DNA of 64,000 nt from Cercis canadensis. Its lineage: Eukaryota; Streptophyta; Magnoliopsida; Fabales; Fabaceae. The position numbers were made by a program, and so were the translations under genes. Numbering within the stretch: position 1 is the stretch's first letter; each line of letters opens with the position of its first letter. Below are positions 47,521 to 59,435 of the stretch, piece after piece. The notes under the pieces are model-generated. The model searched no databases. It had not been told where the DNA came from and was given only the letters and a program-made list of their open reading frames with translations. The stretch is taken from the NCBI GenBank assembly GCA_003255065.1, contig QAOA01005205.1:451630-515629 (forward strand), read 5' to 3'.

Positions 47521-50500
47521 GCTATTTGGGTTAAATTGTTAAATGACTTAATTCTACAAAAATTCACATAGTCCTACTACTGCATATCAAGTGTTTAGTT
47601 TTACATCTCATACTACATAAGCTAGTTTACAGTTGTGGCACAATAGACTTGGTCATCCCTCTGTGGATATAGTAAATAAGGTCATGAGTCTATGTCATCT
47701 ACCTAGCTTTTCTTCAAATAATACTCAAATTTGTAGCTCTTGTTAGTTAGCAAAGAGTCACAAATTACCTTTTGTAAACTCTAATTCAAAGGCAATGAAA
47801 CCATACGAATTAATACATGCTGATATATGGGGATCACCTTCTTGTTGTTCTGTTAGTGGTGCCTGTTATTTTTTGTTGTTAATTGATGACTATAGCAGGT
47901 TTTCATGGTTATATCTGCTACAATCTAAAAGTGAAACCTTGGAAATGTTTGAGAAGTTTCAAGCTATGGTTGACAAGTAGTTTGCATGTAAAATTAAAAC
48001 AATCTAGTCAGACTTTGGTGGTGAATTTATGCCTTTTGATAAATTAGTTAAACAATCAGGAATTTATCATAGATTTTCCTGTCCTTATACACCACAATAG
48101 AATGGGAGAGTGGAAAGAAAGAATAGACATGTAGTAGAAATTGTCTTATCCCTGCTGGTATGCCAACAAAGTATTGGAGTTTTGCCTTTCAAGTTGATGT
48201 GCAACTTATTAATAGATTGCCTACAGCAACTCTTGATTTTAAATCCCCATATGAGCGTCTTTATTCAAGACCTCTTGATTTTGCTCAAGTTAAAACCTTT
48301 AGCTATCTATGTTTTCCTTATCTTAGACCCTATCGTACTCACAAACTTGAAAACAAGTCTGCATCATGTTGTTTTCTTGGTCATAATCACAAACATAAAC
48401 ATAAGGGTTTTCTTTGTCTGGATATGGAAACTAAGTGAATTTACATTTCTAGACATGTAGTTTTTACTGAGCATATCTTCCCTTTTTAGTCTAATCTAGT
48501 TACACCTCTAGTAACTCCAGTTTCTAAAAGATATGTTCTTCCTATTTACCCTCCATCTTCTAGTAGCTCAATTCCTGCTAGTACCAGCTTTGGCTCATTG
48601 TTTTCACTTACTAGATCTTCTACTGAGTCACCTGTTGTTCCTGTTTTTGGTCTATCTCTCTCACCACATAATGCAACTGTTGTATCCACTTCTTCTTCTC
48701 CTTCTATTTTTCTTGTTCCTCCTTCTTTGCCTCCTCCACGCATGATTACCATAAGCCAAAATGGTATTTTTAAGCCTAAGGTTTACACTACTAAACATTC
48801 CTTAGCTATTGCAGAACCTTCTTTATATAAACAAGCCATGAAGTTTCCTTCTTGGATTGAGGCAATTAATGCTGAGTATAAGGCTTTGCAACTTAACAAT
48901 ACTTGGGAATTGATTCACTGGCCTACTAACAAGAATATTGTGGGGTGTCGTTGGGTATATAAACTTAAGTATAAACCATATGGGTCTATTGACAAATACA
49001 AAGTCAGACTTGTGGCCCAGGACTTTACACAGACTTATGGCATTGATTACTATGACACTTTTAGTCTAGTGGTTAAGCATGCTACTATTCATGTTGTTCT
49101 TACTCTTGCTCTATTCTATGGATGGCCTATTCAATAATTAGATGTTAATAATGTTTTTTTGAATGGAGATCTCCATGAAAAGGTGTACAAGAAACAAGCT
49201 CTTGATTTTGAGCATCCCAATTTTCCACAGCATGTCTGCAAATTAAGAAAAGCTTTATATGGTTTGAAACAAGATCTAAGGGCATGGTTTAACAAACTAA
49301 AAACCACACTTCTCAGTTGGGATTTTGTTTGCACTTTTTCTGATAATTCACTATTTGTTCTTTACTTTACTGACCATTTCATTTTTTTGCTTTTCTATGT
49401 TGATGACATTATCATCAGTGGGTCTAATGTTCAATTTATTAAATCCTTGATTACTATTATGAATTATGCCTTCTCTCTCAAAGATCTGGGTAGGTTGCAT
49501 TACTTCTTAGGTATTAAAACTACTTGGCTACCTCAGCAACTTCATCTTTCTCAATCCAAGTATATCCAGGACTTGTTGTCCAGGTCTAGTCTCAATGATG
49601 CCATACCTGCTCCTACTCCTATAGTTAGTTCCCAGATTTTGTCTATTGCTACTGGACATCCTCTTTCAGACCCCACTGCCTATCGCAGCTTAGTTGCAGC
49701 TTTCCAATATTGTACTATTATCAGGCCAGATATTGCTTAATCAGTAAATAAACTTTTCCAATTTATGAGCATGCCTACTAATGAACACTTGAAAGCTGCA
49801 AAGCGAATGTTGAGGTATCTAAAAGGCACAATCTCCTTTGGTCTTACCCTCACCAAATCTACTACATTGCCATTACTTCCCTATTCTGATTCAGATTAGG
49901 CTAGATGTCCTAATGATAGAATAAGCACTAGTGGACATGCTGTATTCTTTGGTGGCAGCCTGGTTTCTTAGTGCTTTGGTAAACAGAAAGTGGTTGCACG
50001 TTTCAGTACTGAGGCTGAGTATCATGCTCTAACTAATGCTACTTCTGAATTATAGTGGCTGCAATCTCTTCTCCAAGAATTGCATGTCAAGCTACCTAAA
50101 CCTCCCTTGCTTCTTTTTGATAATTTGAGTGCTACCTTCCTAGCTTCCAATCTAGTTTTACATGCATACTAAGCACATAGAGATTGATTGTCACTTCATT
50201 CGCGAGAAGTTACTCAACAAATGCTTAACCCTCTATCACATTCCTTATTCAGATCAATTAGCAGACATTTTAACCAAACCATTGTCTACCTTGGCCTTTC
50301 AGTCCATCTGCAGCAAACTATTGGTGCTTCCTCGCCCTTTGAGTTTGAGGGGGGATGTTAGACATAAGGGTAGTAATGTAATTGTCTATGATAGGGGTTA
50401 ATCTGTTGTATGGGAATTGGTTAGTAGTTAACTGAATTAGTTTTAGTTAAAAGTTAGTTAGTAACTTGTTAGGTAGTTAAGCCAAAGTGCTAACTAGTTA

Positions 50501-50704
50501 ACTGATATATTATATCAGAATGGTATATATTGTGTACTTGAAGAGATGATTGAATATAATTGAGGAATACTTTTTCACATCAGATTGACTTTATCTCTCT
50601 TTCTCTGAACTTTCTTTCATTCTCTCTGCATTTTCCCTTCATTTTCTCGATGCTGCATAACTTGATTTCTGAACTTTCTCTACTTGCTATGCAGACATCT
50701 AGCA
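47521..50704 (+). mobile_element. Ty1/copia retrotransposon, 5'-truncated and decayed
   Basis: Degraded pol of a plant copia element. In order: GAG-pre-integrase motif LWHNRLGHPS (about 47630), integrase core (ADIWGSPSCCSVSGA, LLLIDDYSRFSW, then the SDFGGEF and NGRVERKNRH regions, about 47800-48130), reverse transcriptase (GCRWVYKLKYKP, DYYDTFSLVVKH, LDVNNVFLNGDLHEKVYK, and the catalytic FYVDDI at about 49400), RNase H (about 49980-50260, with HTKHIEIDCHFIREKL and DQLADILTKPL), polypurine tract GAGGGGGGA and 3' LTR. Gag, the protease and the 5' LTR are missing. At least eight in-frame stops and some frame changes disable it. Confidence 0.9.
50356..50704 (+). repeat. 3' LTR of the copia element
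   Basis: Begins TGTTAGACATAAGG directly after the polypurine tract at 50347-50355, contains a TATATTATATCAGAATGG promoter-like block and CT-rich R/U5-type sequence, and probably ends in CA near 50703-50704 where coding sequence of the coiled-coil pseudogene begins. The right edge is inferred. Confidence 0.65.
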
Positions 50705-52110
50705 CAAGTTTCTTCAAAGTGTTACACTTATAAATCTACGCTGTCCAGTAGCGAACAAGAAATAAGGCAGCTTTACATGGAACTGGAAAATTGTCATTAC
50801 ACAATTGAAGAGGTTTCTATGGAACTCTTGGTTTTTAAATAACTTAATTGCAATTTTGGTTCTCCTATTGTAATAACTTAACTTTTTGGTTTCCCTTCTT
50901 TAAAAATGAACTATTGAGTCTCCTATATTTATAAAATATACAATTTTAGTCATTTTGTCTTTAAGTCAAAATTCTTCGATTTATTTCAAGATGTAAAGTT
51001 CTCTTATTAATAATCTTACCATTCGGATTGAAAAACTATGTTTTGTGAACCTCCCCATTTAATTTTAGCTCGATCTAACGGTAAGACTCAGCCTAAAATA
51101 CTAAAATCATAAGTTTTTATATAACCGAAGATTTATACTCATTCAATTTGAATGATGAAATTTAGTGGAGATGTTCACAAGACGTAGCTCTTCAATTTGA
51201 ATGGTGAGATTATGAATCAGAGAACTTTACACCTCAAAATAAACCTAAAAATTTTAACTTAAAGACAAAATGATGAAAATTGTACATTTTATGAATATAA
51301 AAGGACTCAATAGTTTATTTTTAAAAAAGGAGGACAAAAAAAGTTCAAACTGTTAAAATACGAGGACTAAAATTGCAATTAAGTCTTTTTAAATCTAAAC
51401 TTCAAGAAGCTTGCTCCAAAATATTCAATGCAGAAACTGATAAAGCAGGTCATATCAAAGAGAATGAAGATATGAGTCTTTTAGCAGAGCAATTGGGAGT
51501 GAAAGACAACTCTGTAGAAGCTATTGCACGGCAGCATCTTAAAATGGTGGAATAGCTTCAATGGCATGGGAAAATGCTTGAGAAATCGTCAGAAGGTCAA
51601 ATGGTCTTGAAAGAACAACTTTTGCAAATGGAAAATACCCTGAAAGATGAAAGAAGTGTTGCATTTGAGGCTCTAGAAAAACTAAAGCTTGAATTAGCCG
51701 ATAAAAATAATGAACTATCTTGCTTAGGATGTGAATTATAGAGTTGGAAGTCTAGTGTTGAAACCCTCAAAGTTTGGAACGAAGAAATTCAGGGAACTTG
51801 TCAAAAGCTAGAGACTTTCCTTCTCTTACAAGTTGAGAATGAGCAAGCCCTTAAGCATGAGAAAGAAAGCCTTCTCCGCAAAGTTAAGGATCAGGAGAGA
51901 AAAATTAAGGATCTTCAACAGCAGGTTGTTTTACTAGAAATGCATAATGCAGAGAAAATGAAGGAAGCAGAAACAGTTAAGAAAGAGAAAGAGAGTCTTG
52001 TCAAAATTGTTGAGGAGAAGGATTATTGTATAAACGATCTTCAAAAAGAAATAGCTATTGCTTGCTTGAAGCAAGAGTCCATGAGACAAGAATCATAAGT
52101 TGCAATTCTT
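50705..52110 (+). pseudogene. Coiled-coil protein pseudogene (At4g38062-like)
   Basis: Reading frame related to the uncharacterised Arabidopsis coiled-coil protein I recall as At4g38062, with EIRQLYMELENCHYTIEE before the MITE and SKLQEACSKIF after it. Stops interrupt it at 51553-51555, 51738-51740 and 52096-52098. The 5' part of the gene is missing: it begins at the copia LTR. A 545-bp MITE (50841-51385) splits the frame, and removing it with one 9-bp target copy restores LLVFKSKLQ exactly. The remainder is Glu/Lys/Gln-rich coiled coil (KVKDQERKIKDLQQQVVLLE). Confidence 0.7.
50841..51385. mobile_element. MULE-like foldback MITE, copy 2
   Basis: 545 bp, flanked by an exact 9-bp direct repeat TTTTTAAAT (50832-50840 and 51386-51394). 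Ends AACTTAATTGCAATTTTGG and, on the other strand, GACTTAATTGCAATTTTAG. The interior matches copy 1 at 2299-2847 block by block (for example GAACTATTGAGTC, TAAGTCAAAATTCTT and the CTCGATCTAACGGT repeat). It is inserted in the coiled-coil pseudogene. Confidence 0.88.
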
Positions 52111-52165
52111 GATGATTGGATGCAGAAAGGAAGAAGACAGTAGAGAGAGAAGGGAAAAAGAAAAA

Positions 52166-52345
52166 AGATGATAAAATGATAATTTTTATGTCATTTTAAT
52201 GTTAAGTTAGCTTTTTTTTATTATTATATAAACAAGCTGTTTATTATGTCAGTATTAAACTGACGAAATTATACTTGAGAATGACAGCATAAATTTAATT
52301 AAAAAAATTTTAAAAAAAATTATAAAAACTTAATTCAAATTTCCA
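52166..52345. repeat. Single arm of foldback family D
   Basis: Matches the right arm of the element at 13396-13852 (for example ATAATTTTTATGTCATTTTA, the ATTATTATATAAACAAG block and AATTTAATTAAAAAAATTT). The complementary arm is missing, so this is a truncated copy. It lies about 300 bp before the O-fucosyltransferase start. Confidence 0.5.
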
Positions 52346-52469
52346 CTATAGAAATTTTAAAATAAATTTTAACCAATTAATTATTAATGTTTTTGATATG
52401 CAGTTCCTTTTTTTTGTTTTTTTAAAAAAAAGCATAAATAATGAGATCAGAGACCGGAACGTAGTTACA

Positions 52470-52470
52470 T

Positions 52471-52502
<32 letters not shown>
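52470..52502. repeat. TA dinucleotide microsatellite
   Basis: Run of about 13 TA units with one interruption, in the promoter of the O-fucosyltransferase gene about 150 bp before the start codon. Likely polymorphic in length. Confidence 0.85.
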
Positions 52503-52648
52503 TATCTAGTCCTAAAATAAAAGAAAAAGAAAAACTCGATCTGATTTCACAATCACATGGACTGAGGTCTGAGGAGCAGAGAGCAGTAGAGTAGAGCACA
52601 TTGGCAAAGCAGAAGGTGTAAATCGGTCTTTAGAGTCCGTAGCGGGGC

Positions 52649-53539
52649 ATGGCTGAGCTAAGGCACTCCAGCTCACTCGGAAGCCGAGCCTGTTCTTCTC
52701 CGATGAAGCGCGACGGTGATGCGTCGCCTCTTATACCTGAAAATCAGCTTGTCGACGATGATGACCGTGTTCGCCACTCTTCTAAGGTTCGTGATCGTCC
52801 GCTCTGGTCGCATTTCCAGTATCTATGCTCCTTCTTTAATGATGATGTTAGGGTTCCTCCGCAGAACTCCAGGATCTCTCTATTTTTGCTCTTCCTTTTA
52901 GCTCTCGTTGGTTTGATTACAATATTCTCAATCGTGCATAAATTGGTGAGTCCTCTGCTTTTCATGCGCTCTACATTCTCAGGTTTCCGTTCGTTTATTT
53001 GTTTTCTTCTTTGAAATCGATCCACTTTGACATCTATACTTGGCCAACCAGCCGAAGAAGATCTTTTGCTATTGTTATTGGATAATTTCTGCCTTTCCTA
53101 ACTTGAAAGCTGCCAAAATTATGTATGGTATCGTCGCCAAATAGAAATAAATAGCTGATATACTCACATATCTTTTCTCTAGAAATTCGCACCACTAATT
53201 TCGCTTTCATTTTATTGTAGAATTCCCCTTACTTGTGTAAAAAAGATGGAATTGTTCTTCACTGTCCACACGTAAGTTATCTAGGACTATCATTTTGGTC
53301 ATTCATTTCCTTCTTCTATATTGTTCAATAAAGTTTTTTGTTTCCCTATTCACACAGCCTATCTTTCGTAGGTTAAAGAATCGTCCTCTCTGTGGGAAAA
53401 TCCTTACTCGGCCACAACATCTTGGAAGCCTTGTGCTGAGCGCCGGGATGGTGTTATATCAGGTTTCCTTGAATTTTTCTACCCGTGAATATATTTCTAT
53501 ACTTTCCATTTAATTGACTTTGCCCATGCCATCCGGATA

Positions 53540-53578
<39 letters not shown>

Positions 53579-56500
53579 GAAGTCATCAGAACATTTTCAT
53601 TCTAGACATTTTAACGTATTTTGCACTTGTCAATACTATTTATGAACTGCTATCGCATAGTTAACTACTGCAAAATTCTATATATTGAAACTTACAACAG
53701 CGAATTCTGTGCATCTCATGCTATTGCCATTGTTACTATCACTACTTCCACAATTAATACTCTCATTGCTACTCGTAGAACTTCCTGCTGAAAATGAAAC
53801 AAATGGCTATATATTCATCCATGCAGAAGGTGGTTTAAATCAGCAAAGAATTGCGGTATGAGTTAAGTCTTGTCAAGTATGATATATTCTAGTTTATTTT
53901 CCTGTCCCGGAAGTCCTTGCTTTAAAATTTTTATGTTCAATGTTCATTTATTCCCTTTTCCTTCCATCCATTGCATTGCCAATTGTTCTTGGATACACCT
54001 ATGTTGGAGGAGTTTTTATGCCTATTATCAAATGTCTGGAACTTAATGTGTTTTGAACTTATAATATAATTAAAAAAAAAAAAATCAATAATTTAAGTAG
54101 AGTATTTGGATTTTCATACTGTGGATTTTGTGGTAAAAAGATTATGTGTTTTTGAGATAGAAACAATTTGAAGATACTGGTGTAATAAGATGCAAGCCAG
54201 ATATTTTTGTGTAAGTAATACTTTCAAGGGCCTATATGACCTTATCTCATATCAAGGTTTTCTCTGAACACAGTAATGCTTCTAATTTGGTGCACTGCCA
54301 AAACAAATAGATTAACCACCTAAATTCTAAAGCCGGTTCTGGTGCAAGTTGGACCCTTTGCATCTAATTCATGATGTTAATTTACTGTCTATATACATTA
54401 TAATGAGCTGTATGCCATTCAGCAGAAAAGTTTTCCAGAACCATTATCATGCACCTAGATGCCATGATTTACTTTGGCCCATGTTTCCAAATGCAGATAT
54501 GCAATGCAGTGGCTGTGGCAAAAATAATGAATGCCACTCTTATTTTGCCTGTGTTGAAGCAGGATCAGATTTGGAAAGACCAAACGTGAGATATCTTGTC
54601 CAATATTTTCTTACTGCTATTGCCCATATGTAAAGCAGATGTATAAAATATAACATTATCAACATCATTTTTAGTTACTGATCTCTCAACTCCATTCCTT
54701 TGTCACCTTGAGTTACCAAATTTGAGAAGCATATAGTTAAACCAACAGATCCTGTTCACAGCTCTACTTTGATCTTAGTTGGTATTTCACCAGGGTGCAA
54801 ACCCGCCAACCTGTCATTCCTTAGACTAGTCGTGCCTATATATGAATCCTTACTGCACATATTACCTAAATCTATTTGCTGCCACTCTAATTTCTGCAAT
54901 GCAACAGTCATAGTTTTGGTTTTATAAGCTGTGCTGAATTAGGTTGCTATCAAAGCCTACAAATAAATACTCATTCTAAGTCAAGGTGGCTTGCCTCAGG
55001 GTCTAGAAGGCACTGTGGTGTGCACCTTGCTGGCCTCCTCAGTACTCAGGCATGTACTTGATTGGTGTTTGAGCACAATGTTCTATCATGATTAGCACCT
55101 CTGCCTCTGTATTGACAACAGAACCACTTAATAGCATATCATTTCAAAGTTCAAACATTCCCTCCATAACCTCTTCCCACTTGCCATATTGCTGCTGCTG
55201 CCTATGCTCTACCTTTTTGTCAATTTAGGGTATGTGTCATAGTCCTCTACAGAGGCTTTTGACACAATTAATTAAAACAAATTTTAAGGTATTACAACAG
55301 TCATATGTTTTCTTGTGTAAAATAAGCTTTTTTAGTTTAATGTCATCCAAAAGAACGTGTTTTTAGACTGAAAAATGTTTGACCTGAAAGATTTAAAGAT
55401 GGTCTACTTTGCTGATCTTGATGATACATTACATGACTGGCAGGAAATTTGAAGACATTTTTGATGTGGACCATTTCATCGACTACCTGAAGGATGATGT
55501 TCGCATTGTCCGTGATATCCCTAAATGGTTTACTGATAAATCAGAGTTATTTACAAGTATAAGGTTTGATTGGTTCCTGTGCTTTTGATCTGAATCAATG
55601 GAAAATATAAATCTGATGTTGCTTAAGAAGGTGGATGACAGATGAATATTCAAGAGCCAGTATCATGGTTGTTTTCTTCTTCATCTGTGGACTACGTGGA
55701 ACACCCAACTTGCTATCTATCTATCTTTCTATATCTATACTACTGTAAACCCTTAACAAGTGAGAAGAAGTGGAACACATTGGTTACCACTAGCTTCTAA
55801 ATCTAAAAATTCAATATAATTTTTCTTTTAAAATACTAATGGGGAGAGAATAAGCGGCATGTTCCCTTTATAGTAGTATAGATATAGATAGATATAGATT
55901 ATATGCTTAAACATTTGCAACAATGTTCATTGTCATGATAGTTAGGGGGCAAATTCATGCAAATGATTTAATGGGATTAGCCAGATAGGACCATCTAAGT
56001 TCCCAAATTGAATATCCTCCCTATTTTTTTTTTTTTTTTTTGGTTACTGTATCTAGCCTTTGACATATTTCTCTTAGCTCTATGAATTGCTTAATAATAA
56101 TGTCAACCTAGTTCTTTCTGAGATTTGGTGTTAAATATTTGATGCCTTGCTGGTTGATTGCAACTGGCTTGACTTACAAAGTAAATTTGTTATGTCTTTC
56201 AGACGGACTGTAAAAAACATTCCAAAATATGCACCGGCGCAATTTTACATTGACAATGTTCTGCCCCGAATCAAGGAGAAGAACATTATGGCACTAAAAC
56301 CTTTTGTTGATAGGCTGGGGTAGGTCAAGGATGATATATATTCTCTCCACCACTATTTATTTTATATCTAGTTTACGTTGTCATGAAATCACTTTTCCTG
56401 TTTCAGATATGACAATGTTCCTCCAGAAATCAACAGGTTGAGATGTAGGGTTAATTATCATGCTCTGAAATTTCTTCCTGATATAGAGCAGATGGCTGAT

Positions 56501-57742
56501 TTACTAGCATCAAGGATGAGAAATCGCACAGGCAGTTCGAACCCTTATATGTATGTAACATATTTTATCGGGATATTGCTGAAGCTGAATCTCAGTCTTG
56601 TTTCTTTATTGCCAGTGTTTTAACAGTTTTACCATAAACAGGGCTTTGCATCTTAGGTTTGAGAAAGGAATGGTGGGCCTATCATTCTGTGATTTTGTGG
56701 GGACAAGAGAGGAGAAAGCTAAAATGGCAGAGTATAGAAAAAAGGAGTGGCCTCGACGGTATAAGGTGCTATAGAATTAAATTCTTTGTATCAATATGAA
56801 CCCTAGGAAGCTTCAATTGCAACCATTTTTTCATGTTAAGTTGGTTGAATATGCAGAATGGTTCGCATCTGTGGCAACTGGCCCTGCAGAAGCGAAAGGA
56901 AGGGCGATGTCCTCTAGAGCCTGGAGAAGTGGCTGTTATTCTTCGTGCTATGGGCTATCCTAAAGAAACTCAAATTTATGTTGCTTCTGGACAAGTGTAT
57001 GGTGGACAGAACCGAATGGCTCCGTTGAGGAATATGTTCCCAAATCTGGTAAGGCGTCTCTGCTACCACATGAATTGTACAAAATAAGCATGGTACTACC
57101 TTGTAAGTCCTGAAAAGATGTTGAAACTTTATTTTTGTTCGGATAATTGCACCCATTTCATCTATGTAGTGGTGACAAGGGACATTGATTTCTTAGTAGA
57201 GACTATGATGTTATTCGGATACTGATATCTTAGGGTCTGCATGAATTTATTTAGCCATTAACGTTACTTTTATATACAAAAGAATTGATATCTTAGTTTA
57301 TTCCACTGATCTGACTTAGCTTCACGGATGAATCCCTTTTATCCTTTTCAAAGTGATTTACTTTTTTCACATTTGGTAACAGGTTACAAAGGAGGAATTG
57401 GCAGCTAAAGAGGAGTTGGATGGTTTCAGAAAGCATGTGACGAGCCTTGCAGCTCTCGACTTCTTGGTATGCTTGAAGTCTGATGTATTTGTGATGACCC
57501 ATGGAGGCAACTTTGCTAAACTGATAATTGGTGCCCGGAGATACATGGGTCACCGTCCCAAATCAATTAAACCTGACAAAGGACTCATGTCCAAATCTTT
57601 TGGGGACCCATACATGGGCTGGGCTCCTTTTGTGGAAGATGTTGTTGTCACCCACCAGACACGCAGTGGATTGCCAGAGGATACTTTTCCAAACTATGAC
57701 CTCTGGGAGAACCCTCTCACTCCTTGCATGTGTAAAGCGTAA
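52649..57742 (+). CDS. GDP-fucose protein O-fucosyltransferase family protein
   Basis: Type II Golgi membrane protein of the plant O-fucosyltransferase (GT106-like) family; donor GDP-fucose, acceptor not known for this member. Eleven exons: 52649-52945, 53221-53271, 53372-53462, 53779-53855, 54497-54585, 55444-55563, 56203-56319, 56407-56550, 56642-56765, 56857-57048, 57383-57742; 553 residues. The short cytoplasmic N-tail (MAELRHSSSLGSR) is followed by one membrane anchor at about 76-97. Family motifs: NGYIFIHAEGGLNQQRIAI (nucleotide-sugar fold entry), LHLRFEKGMVGLSFCDF, PLEPGEVAVILRAMGYP, IYVASGQVYGG, and VFVMTHGGNFAKLI near the end. It resembles Arabidopsis proteins I recall as At1g76270/At1g20550. 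All exon phases are consistent and no lesion is seen. Confidence 0.92.
53540..53578. repeat. Adjacent poly-T and poly-A runs
   Basis: 19 T followed directly by 20 A inside intron 3 of the O-fucosyltransferase gene: a perfect 39-bp hairpin-forming palindrome, prone to slippage and assembly error. Confidence 0.9.
55710..55900. repeat. Foldback insertion in an O-fucosyltransferase intron
   Basis: In the intron 55564-56202, the left end TCTATATCTATACTACTGTA pairs with the right end TATAGTAGTATAGATATAGA on the other strand, about 150-190 bp apart. It looks like a small non-autonomous element. Class not determined. Confidence 0.5.
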
Positions 57743-59435
57743 TTATAGCAATTTTTTACCCATACTGGAACTTACTCAAAATGCATCTCCACGACATGTG
57801 CAACATCTGAAAGCTAGAAGTACCATCCATGGGGCAAACTGGGGGATGAGTTGCGGTTGAATTATGATTTGAGGTGTGGTAAAAACTTGCGGATCAGGGA
57901 AAAATGGCATCCAGAAGTGAGACTTGACTGTTAGTTGGCTTTCCATTTATGATCGGTTGTTGTATTCTCTTTGCGTAGACGCAGCTGGATTTTGTCTCTT
58001 ATGACTAACAAAATTTTTGTACTGAGAAAATCGTGTAAATTATTAATGAATATTATAGTCTCTAGATTTCTTGTGAATTTTACGATGGAAAATGAACGAG
58101 CCAATAAGTACCAGATGTGTGCCAAGGCATGACTTCAAACATGTTCTTTAAGAATGTAGAATATGTTTCACCTGAGGGGAAAAAAATAAAAAATAAATGT
58201 AAATATGTTATTTAGTGAAAGAAGAAAAAGAAAAATCCGATAATGTTATATTTGATAAATTTGAATTGCCCGTTTAAAGTTTTGGTAGTTTCTCGAGCTC
58301 AAATATCATTGTGAGTGTTATAAAGTGAAGAAGTTTCAAATGACTTGACATTTTCTACCAAAAATAAGGAGTTTCAAACAACGATCTTCGTTTACTTTTA
58401 AGGGCAGATTAAAGTCTCCTCAATCACACTCCTCAATTGAGAGGTTCTCAACCTTGGACTGTTATGGGGAAGTTGTCGAAACTAAAAGTGATTATATTAA
58501 TTTATGTAACAAAAAAGCAATTTTTTTTTTCCTTTGCTGACGAACATAAAATTACGGTTGGATGAGGTTATCCATTATTATATGACATGGAAATGGAATG
58601 ACGTGTAGTATGGAGATATATGAGAATTAACTATGATCATGTCATTTAATGAAGAGATTCTGTAAACTTATAACTACCTAACTGATATCTATTAACTTGA
58701 TTAATCGGATCCAAAGGAACGGTCGTTTACCGTATGTTGACCGAGTAATATACGCGCGCACGCACTTGCCCCCGCATTTCTCTAAACAATTCACCTGGAA
58801 TTAAGCGCTTGATCTCATTCGATAATATGGTGAAGGAGAGACTGCATGTTCGAAACTTGAAAGTGAAACCGACACTGTTCAACGCTGGTAAAAGATTTCA
58901 CATTTGTTCCGTAAATACGGAAATTTAACGAATTTCAGAGGAGATAGAATTTTCCTTCCTGGTGGCTCTGCGCTGTTCTCCATCATTGTCATTCGTTTGC
59001 AAAGCAACGCAATCAGCTAGTGCTGTTGACTATTCTGATTTCTGAGTTTATCCAAATTTTGAAGTACAGGAAGTTCAAATCCTTACCGATATGTTCCCTT
59101 TTTTTTATTCCTTTCCTTTCCCAATTGAGAAGATTCCATCTTTTCAAGAAAACCCAGTAAAGTGTTGATCTGACCGAATTGATTTGGGAGCGTGCGTGAA
59201 CAAGCAGCACGGGTAAACCACATAACGACAAGGAAAATGCGCAACCTGCCGAAGAAGGCAAGCTCATTTAAAAGTAATGTCATAAATGTCACTATGTCTG
59301 TGTTCGTATATGATTGACAACGCATCTTTTTGTTTATATGCTCTTCCAAAAGTAAACTAAAAAGGTAAAACTTTTTAGCATTTAAGTTAATATTCTGAAC
59401 CGTTTGGGGGAACGGAGTCACCAGCAACACCAACC
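57743..59435. other. Spacer between O-fucosyltransferase and GH27 genes
   Basis: 3' untranslated region of the upstream gene to about 58060, then AT-rich spacer and the GH27 promoter and leader. I see no further gene; frames on the minus strand at 59013-59499 overlap the leader and match nothing. Confidence 0.5.
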
